A stretch of 64,000 bases of DNA from SZUA-254 sp031379665. Lineage in GTDB: Bacteria > Bacteroidota > Ignavibacteria > UBA10030 > SZUA-254. This document shows, piece by piece, positions 41,150-49,976 of this stretch. Below the pieces are notes generated by a model that saw nothing but the letters and a program-made list of their open reading frames with translations, was not told the origin of the DNA and did no database searches. How positions within the stretch are numbered: position 1 is the stretch's first letter; each line of letters starts with the position of its first letter. Location: assembly GCA_031379665.1 (NCBI GenBank), contig JANNFI010000046.1, forward strand, positions 83,304-147,303, written 5' to 3'. The position numbers and the translations under genes are program-made.

Positions 41150-42544
41150 TTACTTGTGGATTCCCGGCTCAGTCATCCCTTTGAGGTCGAAGATCTTGTC
41201 GAGCTGTTCAGCGGTCATCAGGCCGCGGTCGATGACGATCTGACGTAGCGGTTTGCCCGACGCGACATACTCCTTGGCCACCTCGGCGCCCTTCAGGTAG
41301 CCGATGTGGGGGTTCAGCACCGTGACGATGCTCGTGCTCCCTTCTGCATAGGCCTGGCACCGTTCGGCGTTTGCGGTGAGCCCGTCGACACAGAACCTGA
41401 CAAAGACGTCGCCGGCGGTGGTGAGGATTTCGATTGCGTGGATAAGATTGTAAGCCACCACCGGCATCATCACATTCAATTCCAGCTGGCCCGCCTGCGC
41501 GGCCAGGAGAACGGTCGTGTCGCACCCGATGGCCTGGAAGCAGACCATGTTGACCATTTCGACCATCGAGGGGTTGATTTTCCCCGGCATGATCGAGGAG
41601 CCGGGCTGGACCGCAGGGAGTTGGATTTCAGAGAGCCCGGTTTTGGGGCCGGAACCCATCAGCCGGATGTCGTTCGCGATCCGCGAAAGGTCCTGTGAGA
41701 AGTTCCTGATTGCGCCGGAGAGCTCCACCATCGGCCGGAGGCTCTGCATCGCCTCGAAGTAATCCTCCGCCATCTTCAGGTCGATCCCCGTCTGTTTTTT
41801 CAACTGCTCCACCATCCTCTTACGGTACTCGGGGTGGGCGTTCAGCCCCGTCCCTGCCGCCGTCCCGCCGATCCCGAGTTCGCGTGACGCGTCCGCCGCG
41901 CGCGCGATGGCGGCGCGGTGTTTACGGATGTTCACCCCGTACGCCGTGAATTCCTGGCCGAGCCGTACCGGGACCGCGTCCATCAGGTGGGTGCGGCCGG
42001 ATTTCACGACCTGATCGAACTCCTTCCCCTTCTTCAGGAACGAGTTCTCGAGTTTTCCGAGGGTAACGTCGAGGTTGCGGAGTTCCATCAGGGAGCCGAG
42101 GCGGATCGCAGTCGGGCAGACGTCGTTGGTCGACTGTGCCATGTTGACGTCGTCGTTCGGGCTGACGACCGAGTAATCGCCCTTCTTTCGGCCGAGGAGC
42201 TCGATCGCCCTGTTGGCGATCACCTCATTGGTGTTCATATTGTGCGACGTGCCGGCCCCGGCCTGATAGACGTCAACGACAAACGAGTCGCGGAACTTCC
42301 CCGAGAGGATCTCGTCGGCCGCGCGGACGATCGCGTCCGCCTTCACCGGGTCGAGCAGGCCCAGGTCGCGGTTGACGACAGCGGCAGCCTTCTTGATGTG
42401 GACGGTCGCTTCGACGTACGCTTTTTTCGGCCTGAGGCCGCTGATGGGGAAATTTTCGAGGGCGCGAAGGGTCTGGATTCCGTAATAGGCGTCGGCCGGT
42501 ATCTGCCTCTCGCCCAGGGAGTCTTTTTCGATTCTGTGTTCCAT
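41150..42544 (-). CDS. aspA: Aspartate ammonia-lyase
   Basis: A 464-residue member of the aspartase/fumarase family, interconverting L-aspartate with fumarate and ammonia. The family signature GSSIMPGKINPSM is near residue 318; TGTSHN-type AGAGTSHNMNTNEV, SGRTHLMDAVP and NDVCPTAIRLG are present. The N-terminus (MEHRIEKDSLGERQIPADAYYGIQT, split over its first 25 residues) resembles aspartases more than class II fumarases. The promoter is at 42601-42629. Confidence 0.88.
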   Translation of the reverse strand: MEHRIEKDSLGERQIPADAYYGIQTLRALENFPISGLRPKKAYVEATVHIKKAAAVVNRDLGLLDPVKADAIVRAADEILSGKFRDSFVVDVYQAGAGTSHNMNTNEVIANRAIELLGRKKGDYSVVSPNDDVNMAQSTNDVCPTAIRLGSLMELRNLDVTLGKLENSFLKKGKEFDQVVKSGRTHLMDAVPVRLGQEFTAYGVNIRKHRAAIARAADASRELGIGGTAAGTGLNAHPEYRKRMVEQLKKQTGIDLKMAEDYFEAMQSLRPMVELSGAIRNFSQDLSRIANDIRLMGSGPKTGLSEIQLPAVQPGSSIMPGKINPSMVEMVNMVCFQAIGCDTTVLLAAQAGQLELNVMMPVVAYNLIHAIEILTTAGDVFVRFCVDGLTANAERCQAYAEGSTSIVTVLNPHIGYLKGAEVAKEYVASGKPLRQIVIDRGLMTAEQLDKIFDLKGMTEPGIHK

Positions 42545-42600
42545 GGCCGGTTCCGGTTTCGAGGTTGTTGGAAGAGTGGAATTGCGGAAATATCAGTCGG

Positions 42601-42629
42601 AATATACGAAATGACCCGGGGACAAACAA
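42601..42629 (-). promoter_or_regulatory. Promoter TTGTTT-N17-TATATT for aspA
   Basis: The -35 is at 42629-42624 and the -10 at 42606-42601 on the minus strand, 17 bases apart, about 50 bases before the aspA start. Confidence 0.7.
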
Positions 42630-42652
42630 CCGCGGAAGTTTATCGCATCGCA

Positions 42653-42982
42653 CTATCGCATTGCACGGAAAGCGCTCCGCGGCCAGCCGTGGGTGTGAAG
42701 GTCGATCCGCCCGTCAATGAACCGGATGCCCTCAGCGAGCAACAGTCGTTCCTGCCTCCGGGCGCCGCTACCCGCCGATCGAAAGGAAATTTTTCCCTGC
42801 GCATTGACCACGCGGTGCCAGGGGACTTCCGCCCCTTCCGGGAGGTTGTGCATCGCATACCCGACCAGTCGCGCCTGAGTGGCGCGCCCGGCGAGCGCCG
42901 CGATGGCCCCGTACGTCGACACGCGGCCGCGGGGAATCCTCCGAACCGCCGCCCAAATCCGCAGGTACGAATCGTGGTTCAG
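42653..42982 (-). CDS. Alkyltransferase-like (ATL) DNA repair protein
   Basis: About 109 residues matching the O6-alkylguanine alkyltransferase C-domain: AVRRIPRGRVSTYGAIAALA, VGYAMH and the active-site region PWHRVVN, where Trp replaces the catalytic Cys of PCHRV. This is the hallmark of ATL proteins, which bind O6-alkylguanine and hand it to nucleotide excision repair instead of repairing it directly. No ATG, GTG or TTG precedes the homologous region at a sensible distance; CTG 42982 overlaps the upstream stop (CTGA) and is the best candidate for a coupled start. Confidence 0.8.
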   Translation of the reverse strand: MNHDSYLRIWAAVRRIPRGRVSTYGAIAALAGRATQARLVGYAMHNLPEGAEVPWHRVVNAQGKISFRSAGSGARRQERLLLAEGIRFIDGRIDLHTHGWPRSAFRAMR

Positions 42983-44040
42983 TGTTTCACAGGGTCTTCT
43001 TCGGCGAAGACACGGTCGAGCGAGGTCAGCACTTCCTGGATTTCGTACGGCTTCCCGATGAAATCGTTCGCCCCTCCGTCGGCCATCGCCGACTTCAATT
43101 CCGGGTCGAGAAAACCGCTGCAAAGGATGATCCTGACATCGGGATCGGTGTTCCTGATCCTCAGGAGGACGTCCCAACCGTTGATCTTCGGGAGGTCCAC
43201 ATCGAGGAGGATCGCGGAGATGCGCTCCCGATACTTCTCCCACTGTTCGAGGGCCACCGCGCCGTCCTTCGCAGGTATGCAGTCGTACCCCTTCTCCCTC
43301 AAGAGGATCATCACGGCCGAGAGTATCAGTTCCTCGTCCTCGACGATCAGGATCGTCCGCCTCACGGCCCCGCGCTGGGGCGAGACTTCCCGTACGGGCG
43401 CGGCAGAGCGGGTGATCCCGTCCGACGCAGGAAGGAAGATCTCGAATGTCGTCCCCGACCCCGGCCGGCTCTTCACGTCGATGAACCCGCCGTGCGCGCC
43501 GATGATGCCGTACACGACGGCGAGCCCGAGGCCCGTCCCCTTCCCCCGCCCCTTCGTCGTGTAGAACGGTTCGAAAATCCGCTTGCGCACCTCCTCACTC
43601 ATACCCGAACCGGTATCCGAGACCGACAGACGGAGGTACCGAACCGGTTGCACTTCCTGGAACCGTTCTGAAAGGGAGGATCCTTCCGCAAGGCCGGTCG
43701 AGATGGTGATCTGGCCGCCGTTCGGCATCGCGTCGCGCGCGTTGACACAGAGGTTGAAGACGATCTGGGTGAGCTGCGTGTCGTCGGCGTTGACCGCGGG
43801 GAGCGAGTCGGCCAGCTCGCAGCGTATCGATACGGTTTTCTGGAACGTGTTCGAGAGCATCTTGTCGCATTCCCTGACGAGAGCGTTCAGATCGACACTG
43901 TGAAACTTGATGGGTGTTTTCCGCGCGAAGGTGAGGATCTGCCTGACGAGGTTCTTCCCCCTCTCGATCGCCGACTTGTTGATTTCGTCCCTCCGGGTGC
44001 GCGCCTCACGCGTATCGGACAGGGTCCCCGAATTGTTCAT
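42979..44040 (-). pseudogene. Hybrid histidine kinase, C-terminal part after frameshift
   Basis: 353 codons beginning right after the broken H box: dimerisation helix 2, an HATPase domain (about 40-225: NLCVNARDAM N-box, DTGSGM G1, GRGKGTGLGLAVVYG G2), then a C-terminal receiver domain (about 235-350: IVEDEELI, phospho-acceptor Asp in AILLDVDLP, and KPYEI). By itself it lacks the phospho-accepting His. It continues the frame of the piece at 44040-45155 if one base is restored near 44071-44077. If the deletion is real the kinase is dead; if it is an assembly error this is one 2.2-kb gene. Confidence 0.85.
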
Positions 44041-45155
44041 CAGGAGGACCTGGAGGATGTTGTTGAAGTCGTGGCCACCCCCGCGGCGAGGGTCCCGAGC
44101 CCCTCGAGGCGGTCCCGCTCCCTCAGTTTTTCCTCGAACCGTTTCCTCTCGGTGATGTCGCGGCCGACGGCGACGAAACCCGTGACCTGATCGCTCACCT
44201 TCATCGGCATAAATGAAAAGTTCATCGAGACACGGTCCCCGTCCTTCCGGAGGAAGTCCACGTCGAACAGGCCCTCCCGCGGCTGCCCGCCGATCACCGA
44301 ATCCCGATACCCGCCGATCCGTTCCGGCTGGTCGAGGTACTTCAACAGGTCCTTCCCCTGCAGTTCGTTGTCCCCGTACCCGAGAAGCGAGGTCACTCCC
44401 CCCGTGACCATTTCGATCCGGAGGTCTTCGTTGGTCGTGAGGATCACGTCGTTGATCACCGAGAGGGCCGATTTCAGACTGTCATAAAAAGTGTTGACGA
44501 CGATCTTGTGCCTGAAGATGAAGTACACGGCGACGATCACGGCGATCATGCTCGAGATGTAGTACCCTGCGGTCCCGATGCCCAGGAGGTCGAAGAGGGT
44601 TCCCGTGAAGGGCCCGGGGAGGACCAACAGCAGGACGATGAACGATGCGAGGAGCAGGTTTGCCCTTCCCACTTTCTCATAGAAGCCCCTGGCGATTTCG
44701 TAGAGCATCGCGATGCCGATGGTGAAGAAGATCGTCATCCAGGTCAGGAAGAAAATGTAGCCGCTCTCAGACACCGACCCGTCCGCCTGGACCGGCTCGG
44801 GGATCAGGCCGAGGAGCACCATCGTATAGCTGAACAAACCTGTGAAATAAATGGCGGCGATCGTCGATTTCGAGCGAAGGATCTCATACCGTCGAACGAA
44901 GATCACCACGAAATGAATGAAGAAGAAGGGAAATGTGGAGTAGAGGAAGTTCGCCGCGGAACGAAGGACGGTCCGGAGGGTTTCGTCCTGCACCAGCGGA
45001 AGGTACCAGCCGAGAATGGCGATCGCCAGGAGGCAACCGACGCAGAAAACGTAGAACTTCGAAAGGAGCGCCTGGCGGTATTTCACCAGGATCATGATCG
45101 CGAGGATGACGTTCGCGGCCGAATACGATAGCGCGACAATGGTATAGAGCATCAA
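44040..45155 (-). pseudogene. Hybrid histidine kinase, N-terminal sensor part before frameshift
   Basis: 371 codons with about seven hydrophobic segments (residues 1-215), the arrangement of a 7TM membrane sensor, then a PAS domain (about 225-335: LKSALSVINDVILTT, FVAVGRDITERKRFEEKL) leading into the H box. The frame ends GTLAAGVA and then out-of-frame residues, where GVAHDFNNIL is expected. The ligand is unknown. It is preceded by a promoter at 45205-45233. The downstream ATL gene appears to be in the same transcript. Confidence 0.85.
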
Positions 45156-45204
45156 ACCTTCTCCGTTTCTCCCTCCCGGGATTAGCTCAATATTAAACCG
45201 GCGG

Positions 45205-45233
45205 AATGTAAAGGTTTACGGTATTAAATTCAA
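45205..45233 (-). promoter_or_regulatory. Promoter TTGAAT-N17-TACATT for the histidine kinase
   Basis: The -35 is at 45233-45228 and the -10 at 45210-45205 on the minus strand with a 17-base spacer. Confidence 0.55.
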
Positions 45234-45280
45234 GCAAATTATGATTCCGGGCGGGATTCCGATCAATTTCTCGATATGGC

Positions 45281-45309
45281 AAAAAAAATGGCCTCCCGAA
45301 GGAGGCCAT
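45281..45309 (-). terminator. Intrinsic terminator after the TPR gene
   Basis: A perfect nine-bp stem (45288-45296 with 45301-45309) with loop CGAA is followed by eight T residues on the minus strand. It ends the ExbB-TonB-TPR gene run. Confidence 0.92.
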
Positions 45310-45333
45310 CTCCGTGCCAGAACGTCGGAAAGG

Positions 45334-46830
45334 TTACTTGGCGCCGCACCCCGTCCCGAGGATTTCCAGCCCTTTCCGGGCGATATCGGCATCCTCGCCC
45401 TTCGGGCAGACGCTCAGCACCCGGCAATAGAAGCGGGTCGCTTCGTCTTTGTTGTTGCTGTTGTGGTAGGCCTGCGCCGTCAGGAGAAGCGTGTTACAGT
45501 GCTTCGGATTGATCTGGATCGATTTCCTGAGCAACTCCGTTGCCGAGGGGTATTTCTTGTCCAGGAGCTCCTGGACGCCCTCCATTCGATATGCTTCCTC
45601 GAGGGCGCGGTCGTACTTGCCGTTGACAGTCGTGTCAGCCGTCCCAAGTTCGATCACCTTCTTGTAGCCCGAGCGCTGCTTCGGGAGGTTGCCCATCTGG
45701 ACATAGTTTTGAGAGAGCGTGAGCCAGGCCTGGACGTTTTCGGGCCGGAGCGCGATGCTGCTGAGCGTGTTCTCCTCCGCGCTCTTGAAATCCTTCAGTT
45801 GCATAAACGACATCGCGGCGTTCAGGTGAGATGCGAACCGGTAACCGGAGGAGGTGTCGCACGCCACCTTCTTCGCGAACATCGCCACGGCCTTCTGGTA
45901 ATCCTTGACCTTCATATAGGTCGTTCCCAGGTCATAAAGGATGTCGCAGCGTGAGCTGTCGCGCCGCAGGACAGTTTCGTAGGTGCCGACTGCCCTGTCG
46001 AACTGGTCGAGCGACCGGTAGGCCTTCGCCAGCCCGACGAGTTCGTCGACCGTAAGGGAATCGACGGGTCTCACCGAGTAGATCTCCACCACACGGTCGA
46101 ATGCCTTCGTGGCCTTGTAGGCCTCCCCGAGCATCGACTGAACGTCGGAGAGCGAGGCGTCCCTCTGGAAGAGCGCCTCCGCGATCGGGATCATCTTTTC
46201 ATAGTTGCGGGTCTCGAAGAGCGTCTTGACGTAGGCGTACTGGACGTCGAGCGAATCGGGCTGGAGAGGATAGAGCTTCTCCAGGATCGGCAGGGCGCTC
46301 GGATACTTCTTCGCCTTCACGTAGAGGGTCCCGAGGGCGCGAAGTGCGACGATGTTTTCGGGTTCGAGTTCGAGGATACGCCCGTAGGTTTTCGCCACCG
46401 GATTGTATTGCCGGGCCTTCATCTGCGCGTCTGCCAGCTTCATATAGAGGCCGACATCCGTGCTGTCGAACTCAGTGGCCCTCGCGTATTGCTGCTCCGC
46501 GGCGGCGAACTGCTTCTTGATCGTGTAGATGTCTCCGATGAGGATATAAATCTCCGCGTTCGGTTCGGCGAGAGCCCTTCCCTTGTATAATTCGTTCTCG
46601 GCCTTCTGAATCGAGTCCTGGGCCAGGTACGTCCTGGCAAGCCAGATATACCCCTGCGAATTCGTCTCATTGTCCGAGATGAAATCCTCCAGGTATTCGA
46701 TCGCCTGAGCGTGGTTTCCCGCTTTCAGCTCAATCTTCCCTTTCTCGAGGTCATCTTGGGGATAGGCCACGGCCCCGAAGCACATGGTCAGCACGAGCAA
46801 GGAAAAAACTGTTACTATTGATCTTCTCAT
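45334..46830 (-). CDS. Periplasmic tetratricopeptide-repeat protein
   Basis: A 498-residue protein with signal peptide (MRRSIVTVFSLLVLTMCFGA, about 1-25). From residue 27 to the end it consists of about 12-13 TPR helix pairs, with A...Y..A and G..Y....Y signatures such as LYDLGTTYMKVKDYQKAVAM and LLLTAQAYHNSNNKDEATRF. It is a protein-protein interaction scaffold, probably periplasmic. ATG 46830 fits the signal peptide; an upstream start would disrupt it. Genes for such proteins commonly follow TonB/ExbD/PstS-like genes in Bacteroidota, suggesting a joint complex. Confidence 0.85.
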   Translation of the reverse strand: MRRSIVTVFSLLVLTMCFGAVAYPQDDLEKGKIELKAGNHAQAIEYLEDFISDNETNSQGYIWLARTYLAQDSIQKAENELYKGRALAEPNAEIYILIGDIYTIKKQFAAAEQQYARATEFDSTDVGLYMKLADAQMKARQYNPVAKTYGRILELEPENIVALRALGTLYVKAKKYPSALPILEKLYPLQPDSLDVQYAYVKTLFETRNYEKMIPIAEALFQRDASLSDVQSMLGEAYKATKAFDRVVEIYSVRPVDSLTVDELVGLAKAYRSLDQFDRAVGTYETVLRRDSSRCDILYDLGTTYMKVKDYQKAVAMFAKKVACDTSSGYRFASHLNAAMSFMQLKDFKSAEENTLSSIALRPENVQAWLTLSQNYVQMGNLPKQRSGYKKVIELGTADTTVNGKYDRALEEAYRMEGVQELLDKKYPSATELLRKSIQINPKHCNTLLLTAQAYHNSNNKDEATRFYCRVLSVCPKGEDADIARKGLEILGTGCGAK

Positions 46831-46900
46831 TGATAACTGCCTGTCGTTGATGGCTTCGATGTTAATGTTTTTCAAGCTCTTGGGCTTAATATATATACCA

Positions 46901-46922
46901 AGGAACAGCTTTTTTTGTTCCT
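46901..46922. promoter_or_regulatory. Inverted repeat upstream of the TPR gene
   Basis: Perfect seven-base arms AGGAACA (46901-46907) and TGTTCCT (46916-46922) lie just upstream of an AT-rich TATATATATT segment on the minus strand. They may be an operator or a weak hairpin; no protein partner can be named. Confidence 0.35.
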
Positions 46923-46964
46923 CAGGGGTCTTTTTGCCGAAAAAACCTCAAAATGCGTGGTGAG

Positions 46965-47912
46965 TCAGAGATTGTCGTTTCTCAGCTCGACCAATCTGAC
47001 CGGCATCGTTGCGGGGACAAGTCCTTGATTCTGGACGATTTTCTGTCCTGCCGCGCTGGTGATGAATGAGGTGAATCCGCTCGAAACCCCGTAACTGTCG
47101 GGAGTGAAGTAAATATAGACAATCCTCGTGAGCGGGTAAAAATGCTTGTACACATACGCCTGGTGCGGGGAAAAATATTTTCCCCGGATGTCGAGCGAAT
47201 CGGGTGCGGACGGATCTGATAATTCGAGGATCCGGATCCGCGCCGTCGTGTTCCGCAGCCAGTTCAGGCCGACGATGCCGATGGCCGACGGGTCATTCTC
47301 CACCGCGGCGATCATCTCCGCGCTCGACGACGCGACCGTCGTTGCCCGACCGTACGACGCTCCTCCGAGGACCCTTCCTGCGAACGTCTCATAGGCCGCG
47401 GCGTTCCGGTCGGGGAGGCAAAGCGCGATCTTCTTCGACGACCCGCTCCATCCCACGAGGCCCCAGTCCATCGTGCGACCGGTGAAGATGCTGTCGAGCT
47501 CGGGCAGGGTGAGCCCGGTGACGTCATTGGCCCGGTTGACAATCACGGCGACGGCATCGAGGGCGATTTTCACTTCGCCGATTTCAAGGTTCAGCGCCTT
47601 CGCGGCCGAGCGTTCCTCTTCGTTGAGCGCGCGCGCCAGGACGATCACCTTCACGCTGTCGCTGAACAGTTCCGCGATCGTCTCCCTCGCAGAGCGCGGG
47701 CGCAGCTCCACTTTCGCTTCCGGGTAGAGTTCCTCGAACCGGGCCTCTTCCTCGCGAATCAGGGGGAGGACCTCCTCGCACACGGAAACCGAGGCGTGCC
47801 CCCTGGTTGGAGTATCCGATTGATTGTCCGAGCACCCCGCGAGCGTCAGCAGCGACAAGGCGGCGACGAGAAGCGCCAGGATGGGCCACGTGCCGAATTG
47901 TGCCTTATGCAT
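46965..47912 (-). CDS. PstS-like substrate-binding lipoprotein
   Basis: A 315-residue protein with lipoprotein signal (MHKAQFGTWPILALLVAALS, lipobox LAGC near residue 26). The body matches the PBP-like fold of phosphate-binding PstS proteins (LPLIREEEARFEELYPEA; VIVNRANDVTGLTLPELDSI; IGIVGLNWL). It begins eight bases inside the preceding small gene. In Bacteroidota such proteins in TonB/ExbD clusters are usually called PstS, but no pstCAB genes accompany it, so phosphate binding is unproven; a role in outer-membrane energisation is an alternative. Confidence 0.8.
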   Translation of the reverse strand: MHKAQFGTWPILALLVAALSLLTLAGCSDNQSDTPTRGHASVSVCEEVLPLIREEEARFEELYPEAKVELRPRSARETIAELFSDSVKVIVLARALNEEERSAAKALNLEIGEVKIALDAVAVIVNRANDVTGLTLPELDSIFTGRTMDWGLVGWSGSSKKIALCLPDRNAAAYETFAGRVLGGASYGRATTVASSSAEMIAAVENDPSAIGIVGLNWLRNTTARIRILELSDPSAPDSLDIRGKYFSPHQAYVYKHFYPLTRIVYIYFTPDSYGVSSGFTSFITSAAGQKIVQNQGLVPATMPVRLVELRNDNL

Positions 47913-48174
47913 CGCTGTCCCGGTGACCATCATTTTCATCGTCATCCGATTCACCGCTCCCCCGCGTATCGGGGCCATCTGCCCGTTTCAACCTGCTAAC
48001 TGCCGTGATGATCCTGTAGAGTGCGTACGCGGTCATCATTCCGCCGAGCGTGTACCTGTAGTTTTCCGGGATCTGGCCCGGAAGGAACAGACCGGTCAGC
48101 AGGACGATGCCGATGAGCAGGATGAGTGACGCGGTGGCCATGCTCAGGAGAGTCAGAACGGGCTGGATATTCAT
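47905..48174 (-). CDS. Small two-helix membrane protein
   Basis: An 89-residue protein from ATG 48174. Two hydrophobic helices (about 5-32 and 42-62; MATASLILLIGIVLLTGLFL and a YTLGGMMTAYALYRII segment) are followed by an acidic, charged tail (GESDDDENDGHRDSDA). It belongs to a TonB-cluster context, lying between tonB and the PstS-like gene and overlapping the latter by eight bases. Family not recognised. Confidence 0.65.
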   Translation of the reverse strand: MNIQPVLTLLSMATASLILLIGIVLLTGLFLPGQIPENYRYTLGGMMTAYALYRIITAVSRLKRADGPDTRGSGESDDDENDGHRDSDA

Positions 48175-48246
48175 TGCGGCTGCCTGGTTTGAACCCAATT
48201 CCCCGCCGCGCCGGGGGGGCGCGACGGGAATATGGGAGATCGTTGC

Positions 48247-48972
48247 TTATTTGTTCAGCTTGAAACGGAAGGGAACCGCGGCCCAAACCGCCACCGGGCC
48301 GTTGTTCATCATCGCGGGGGTGAACACCCACCCCATCGCCGCCTTGATGGCGTTCTCATTGAAGATTTCGTTGTCGCTCTTCATGATCACGGCCTTCTTG
48401 GACTTTCCTTCCTTGTCGACCAGGATTTTCACCCACACGGTGCCTTCGACCCCGGCCCGCCGGGCGATCTCCGGATACTCGGGATTGACCTGCTTGACGG
48501 GTACTGGTTGCTGTTCCACCGGGACGAAATCAGGCGGATCCTCGTCGATGTTGATGTCCTGCTCGATCGATACCCCCCCTTCTCCGTCGCCGGTGCTGAC
48601 CACGGGGCTCTGGATGTCCGAGAGCTCCTGCTGAGTCGCGATCGTCTGTTCCGGGTTCACCTCTGCGTCCGGGACGGGCACGGGAACCCCGACGCTCGGC
48701 TTCGTCACCGGGACGCTGACCGCCACCTGCGGCGCGGCCTCGTTGTTCGTGATCGACGGAGGCGGCCCCAGGTCGGTGTACTTCATGATCCTGACGGTCA
48801 TCGTGGGCTCATCCTCTTCGGCGAGCCACCCGGCGACGTAGTAGGAACCGATGATCGCGAGGTGGATCGAGGTCGCGATGATCAGGGCCCTCAGGAGGTT
48901 CCTCTTGTACACCTCCTTGATTTCCTGCATCCCGGAGTGGGATGTGAACGCTGCTGCTGTTTGTGTTGTCAT
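48247..48972 (-). CDS. tonB: TonB energy transducer
   Basis: A 241-residue periplasm-spanning protein. A single membrane helix lies at about 28-50 (LLRALIIATSIHLAIIGSYY), a Pro/Val-rich extended middle region at about 60-155, and the C-terminal TonB domain at about 160-240 with NPEYPEIARRAGVEGTVWV and GWVFTPAMMNN. It couples the proton-motive force via ExbB/ExbD to outer-membrane receptors. ATG 48972 has GGAGG at good distance; a TTG at 48990 overlapping exbD is unlikely. Fourth gene of the exbB-exbD-exbD-tonB run. Confidence 0.93.
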   Translation of the reverse strand: MTTQTAAAFTSHSGMQEIKEVYKRNLLRALIIATSIHLAIIGSYYVAGWLAEEDEPTMTVRIMKYTDLGPPPSITNNEAAPQVAVSVPVTKPSVGVPVPVPDAEVNPEQTIATQQELSDIQSPVVSTGDGEGGVSIEQDINIDEDPPDFVPVEQQPVPVKQVNPEYPEIARRAGVEGTVWVKILVDKEGKSKKAVIMKSDNEIFNENAIKAAMGWVFTPAMMNNGPVAVWAAVPFRFKLNK

Positions 48973-48986
48973 GGTCTCGGTCCTCC

Positions 48987-49484
48987 TCACAAAATAGTTG
49001 AGAGGATTTTCCTGTCGTTGTCCCCCATCGGGGCGAGGCTGAACCTGGTCACGTTCGCCAGATTCATCTCATCCATGATGTCGACCATCATCTGGTACTT
49101 GCCCTTGCGGTCGATCTTAATGAGGGTGATGAGCTTCGGGTTCGCCCGGTTTCGCTCGTCCATCAGGGTGCGGAGCCCCTTGAACTCCACCTTCGCCGGC
49201 GGTGCATCGCCGATGTTCCAGAAGATCGAGCCGTCTTCCTTCACCAGCAGCGTCATCAGGTTGCTCATCGCGACCTCAACCGTGACTTCGTTGTCGGGCG
49301 GAAGGTTGATCTCCATCGTCTGGGGCTTGTTCATCGTCGTGGTCAGCATGAAGAACGTCAGGAGCAGGAACGCGACGTCCACCATCGGGGTGTTGTCGAT
49401 GCGTACTCCGATCCTCCGTTTTTTCTTCTTCTTGCCTTTTTTCTTGTCGTGCCCTCTCGGGCCCGCTGAATCGACTGCGCCCAT
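48987..49484 (-). CDS. exbD: ExbD/TolR-family protein (second copy)
   Basis: A 165-residue protein. A Lys-rich N-terminus (KKKGKKKKKRRIG) is followed by the ExbD signature DNTPMVDVAFLLLTFFML (about 29-46), where the conserved membrane Asp sits, and a periplasmic domain with DRKGKYQMMVDIMDEM. It forms the ExbB5-ExbD2-type motor with the ExbB upstream. Two exbD genes in tandem are typical of Bacteroidota TonB systems and might form a heterodimer. Confidence 0.93.
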   Translation of the reverse strand: MGAVDSAGPRGHDKKKGKKKKKRRIGVRIDNTPMVDVAFLLLTFFMLTTTMNKPQTMEINLPPDNEVTVEVAMSNLMTLLVKEDGSIFWNIGDAPPAKVEFKGLRTLMDERNRANPKLITLIKIDRKGKYQMMVDIMDEMNLANVTRFSLAPMGDNDRKILSTIL

Positions 49485-49493
49485 TGTTTTCTC

Positions 49494-49958
49494 CTAATCG
49501 GATTCCAGTTCGGTCACGAGGTTGAACCTCGTGATGTTGGTTTTCTGGAGGACGTTCATCACGTCCTCCGCGAGGCCGTATTCGGCCTTCTGGTCGCCCT
49601 TCACCACGGTGCGAAGCCGCGGATTCGCGATGCGGGCCTTCACGAGCAGGTCGCCCAGCTCCTCCTTGGTGACTTCGATCCCGGCCCGGAGCTTGTTCTC
49701 TTCTCCGAACAGACGACCGGTCATCTTCTGGGAATCAAACCCCAGGAAGATCCGGTTGTCCTCGCTGATCGTGATCGTCATGACGTCTGAATCGGGCAGT
49801 TTGAAGGCCGAATGGGACGACGGGAGTACGATCTGCACCTCTTCGGGCGGACGGAACTGCGTCGTCAGCATGAAGAACGTCAGCAACAGGAACCCCACGT
49901 CGACGAGCGGCGTGTTGTCGATCGCGACGCCGACCCTCCTCTTTTTTATCTTATGCAT
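49494..49958 (-). CDS. exbD: ExbD/TolR-family protein (first copy)
   Basis: A 154-residue protein beginning MHKIKKRRVGVAIDNTPLVD. The single membrane helix VDVGFLLLTFFMLTTQF carries the conserved Asp, and the periplasmic domain follows (VVKGDQKAEYGLAEDVMNVL). It is the more divergent member of the tandem pair in its periplasmic half. It lies 18 bases after exbB and 9 before the second exbD. Confidence 0.93.
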   Translation of the reverse strand: MHKIKKRRVGVAIDNTPLVDVGFLLLTFFMLTTQFRPPEEVQIVLPSSHSAFKLPDSDVMTITISEDNRIFLGFDSQKMTGRLFGEENKLRAGIEVTKEELGDLLVKARIANPRLRTVVKGDQKAEYGLAEDVMNVLQKTNITRFNLVTELESD

Positions 49959-49976
49959 GGCTGAGGACCTTTCCTG

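Noticed and set aside
41150..42544. Class II fumarase as identity for the aspartase gene
   Set aside because: The GSSIMPGKINP signature is shared by both, but the N-terminal LGERQIPADAYYGIQT and overall pattern are closer to aspartases; some doubt remains.
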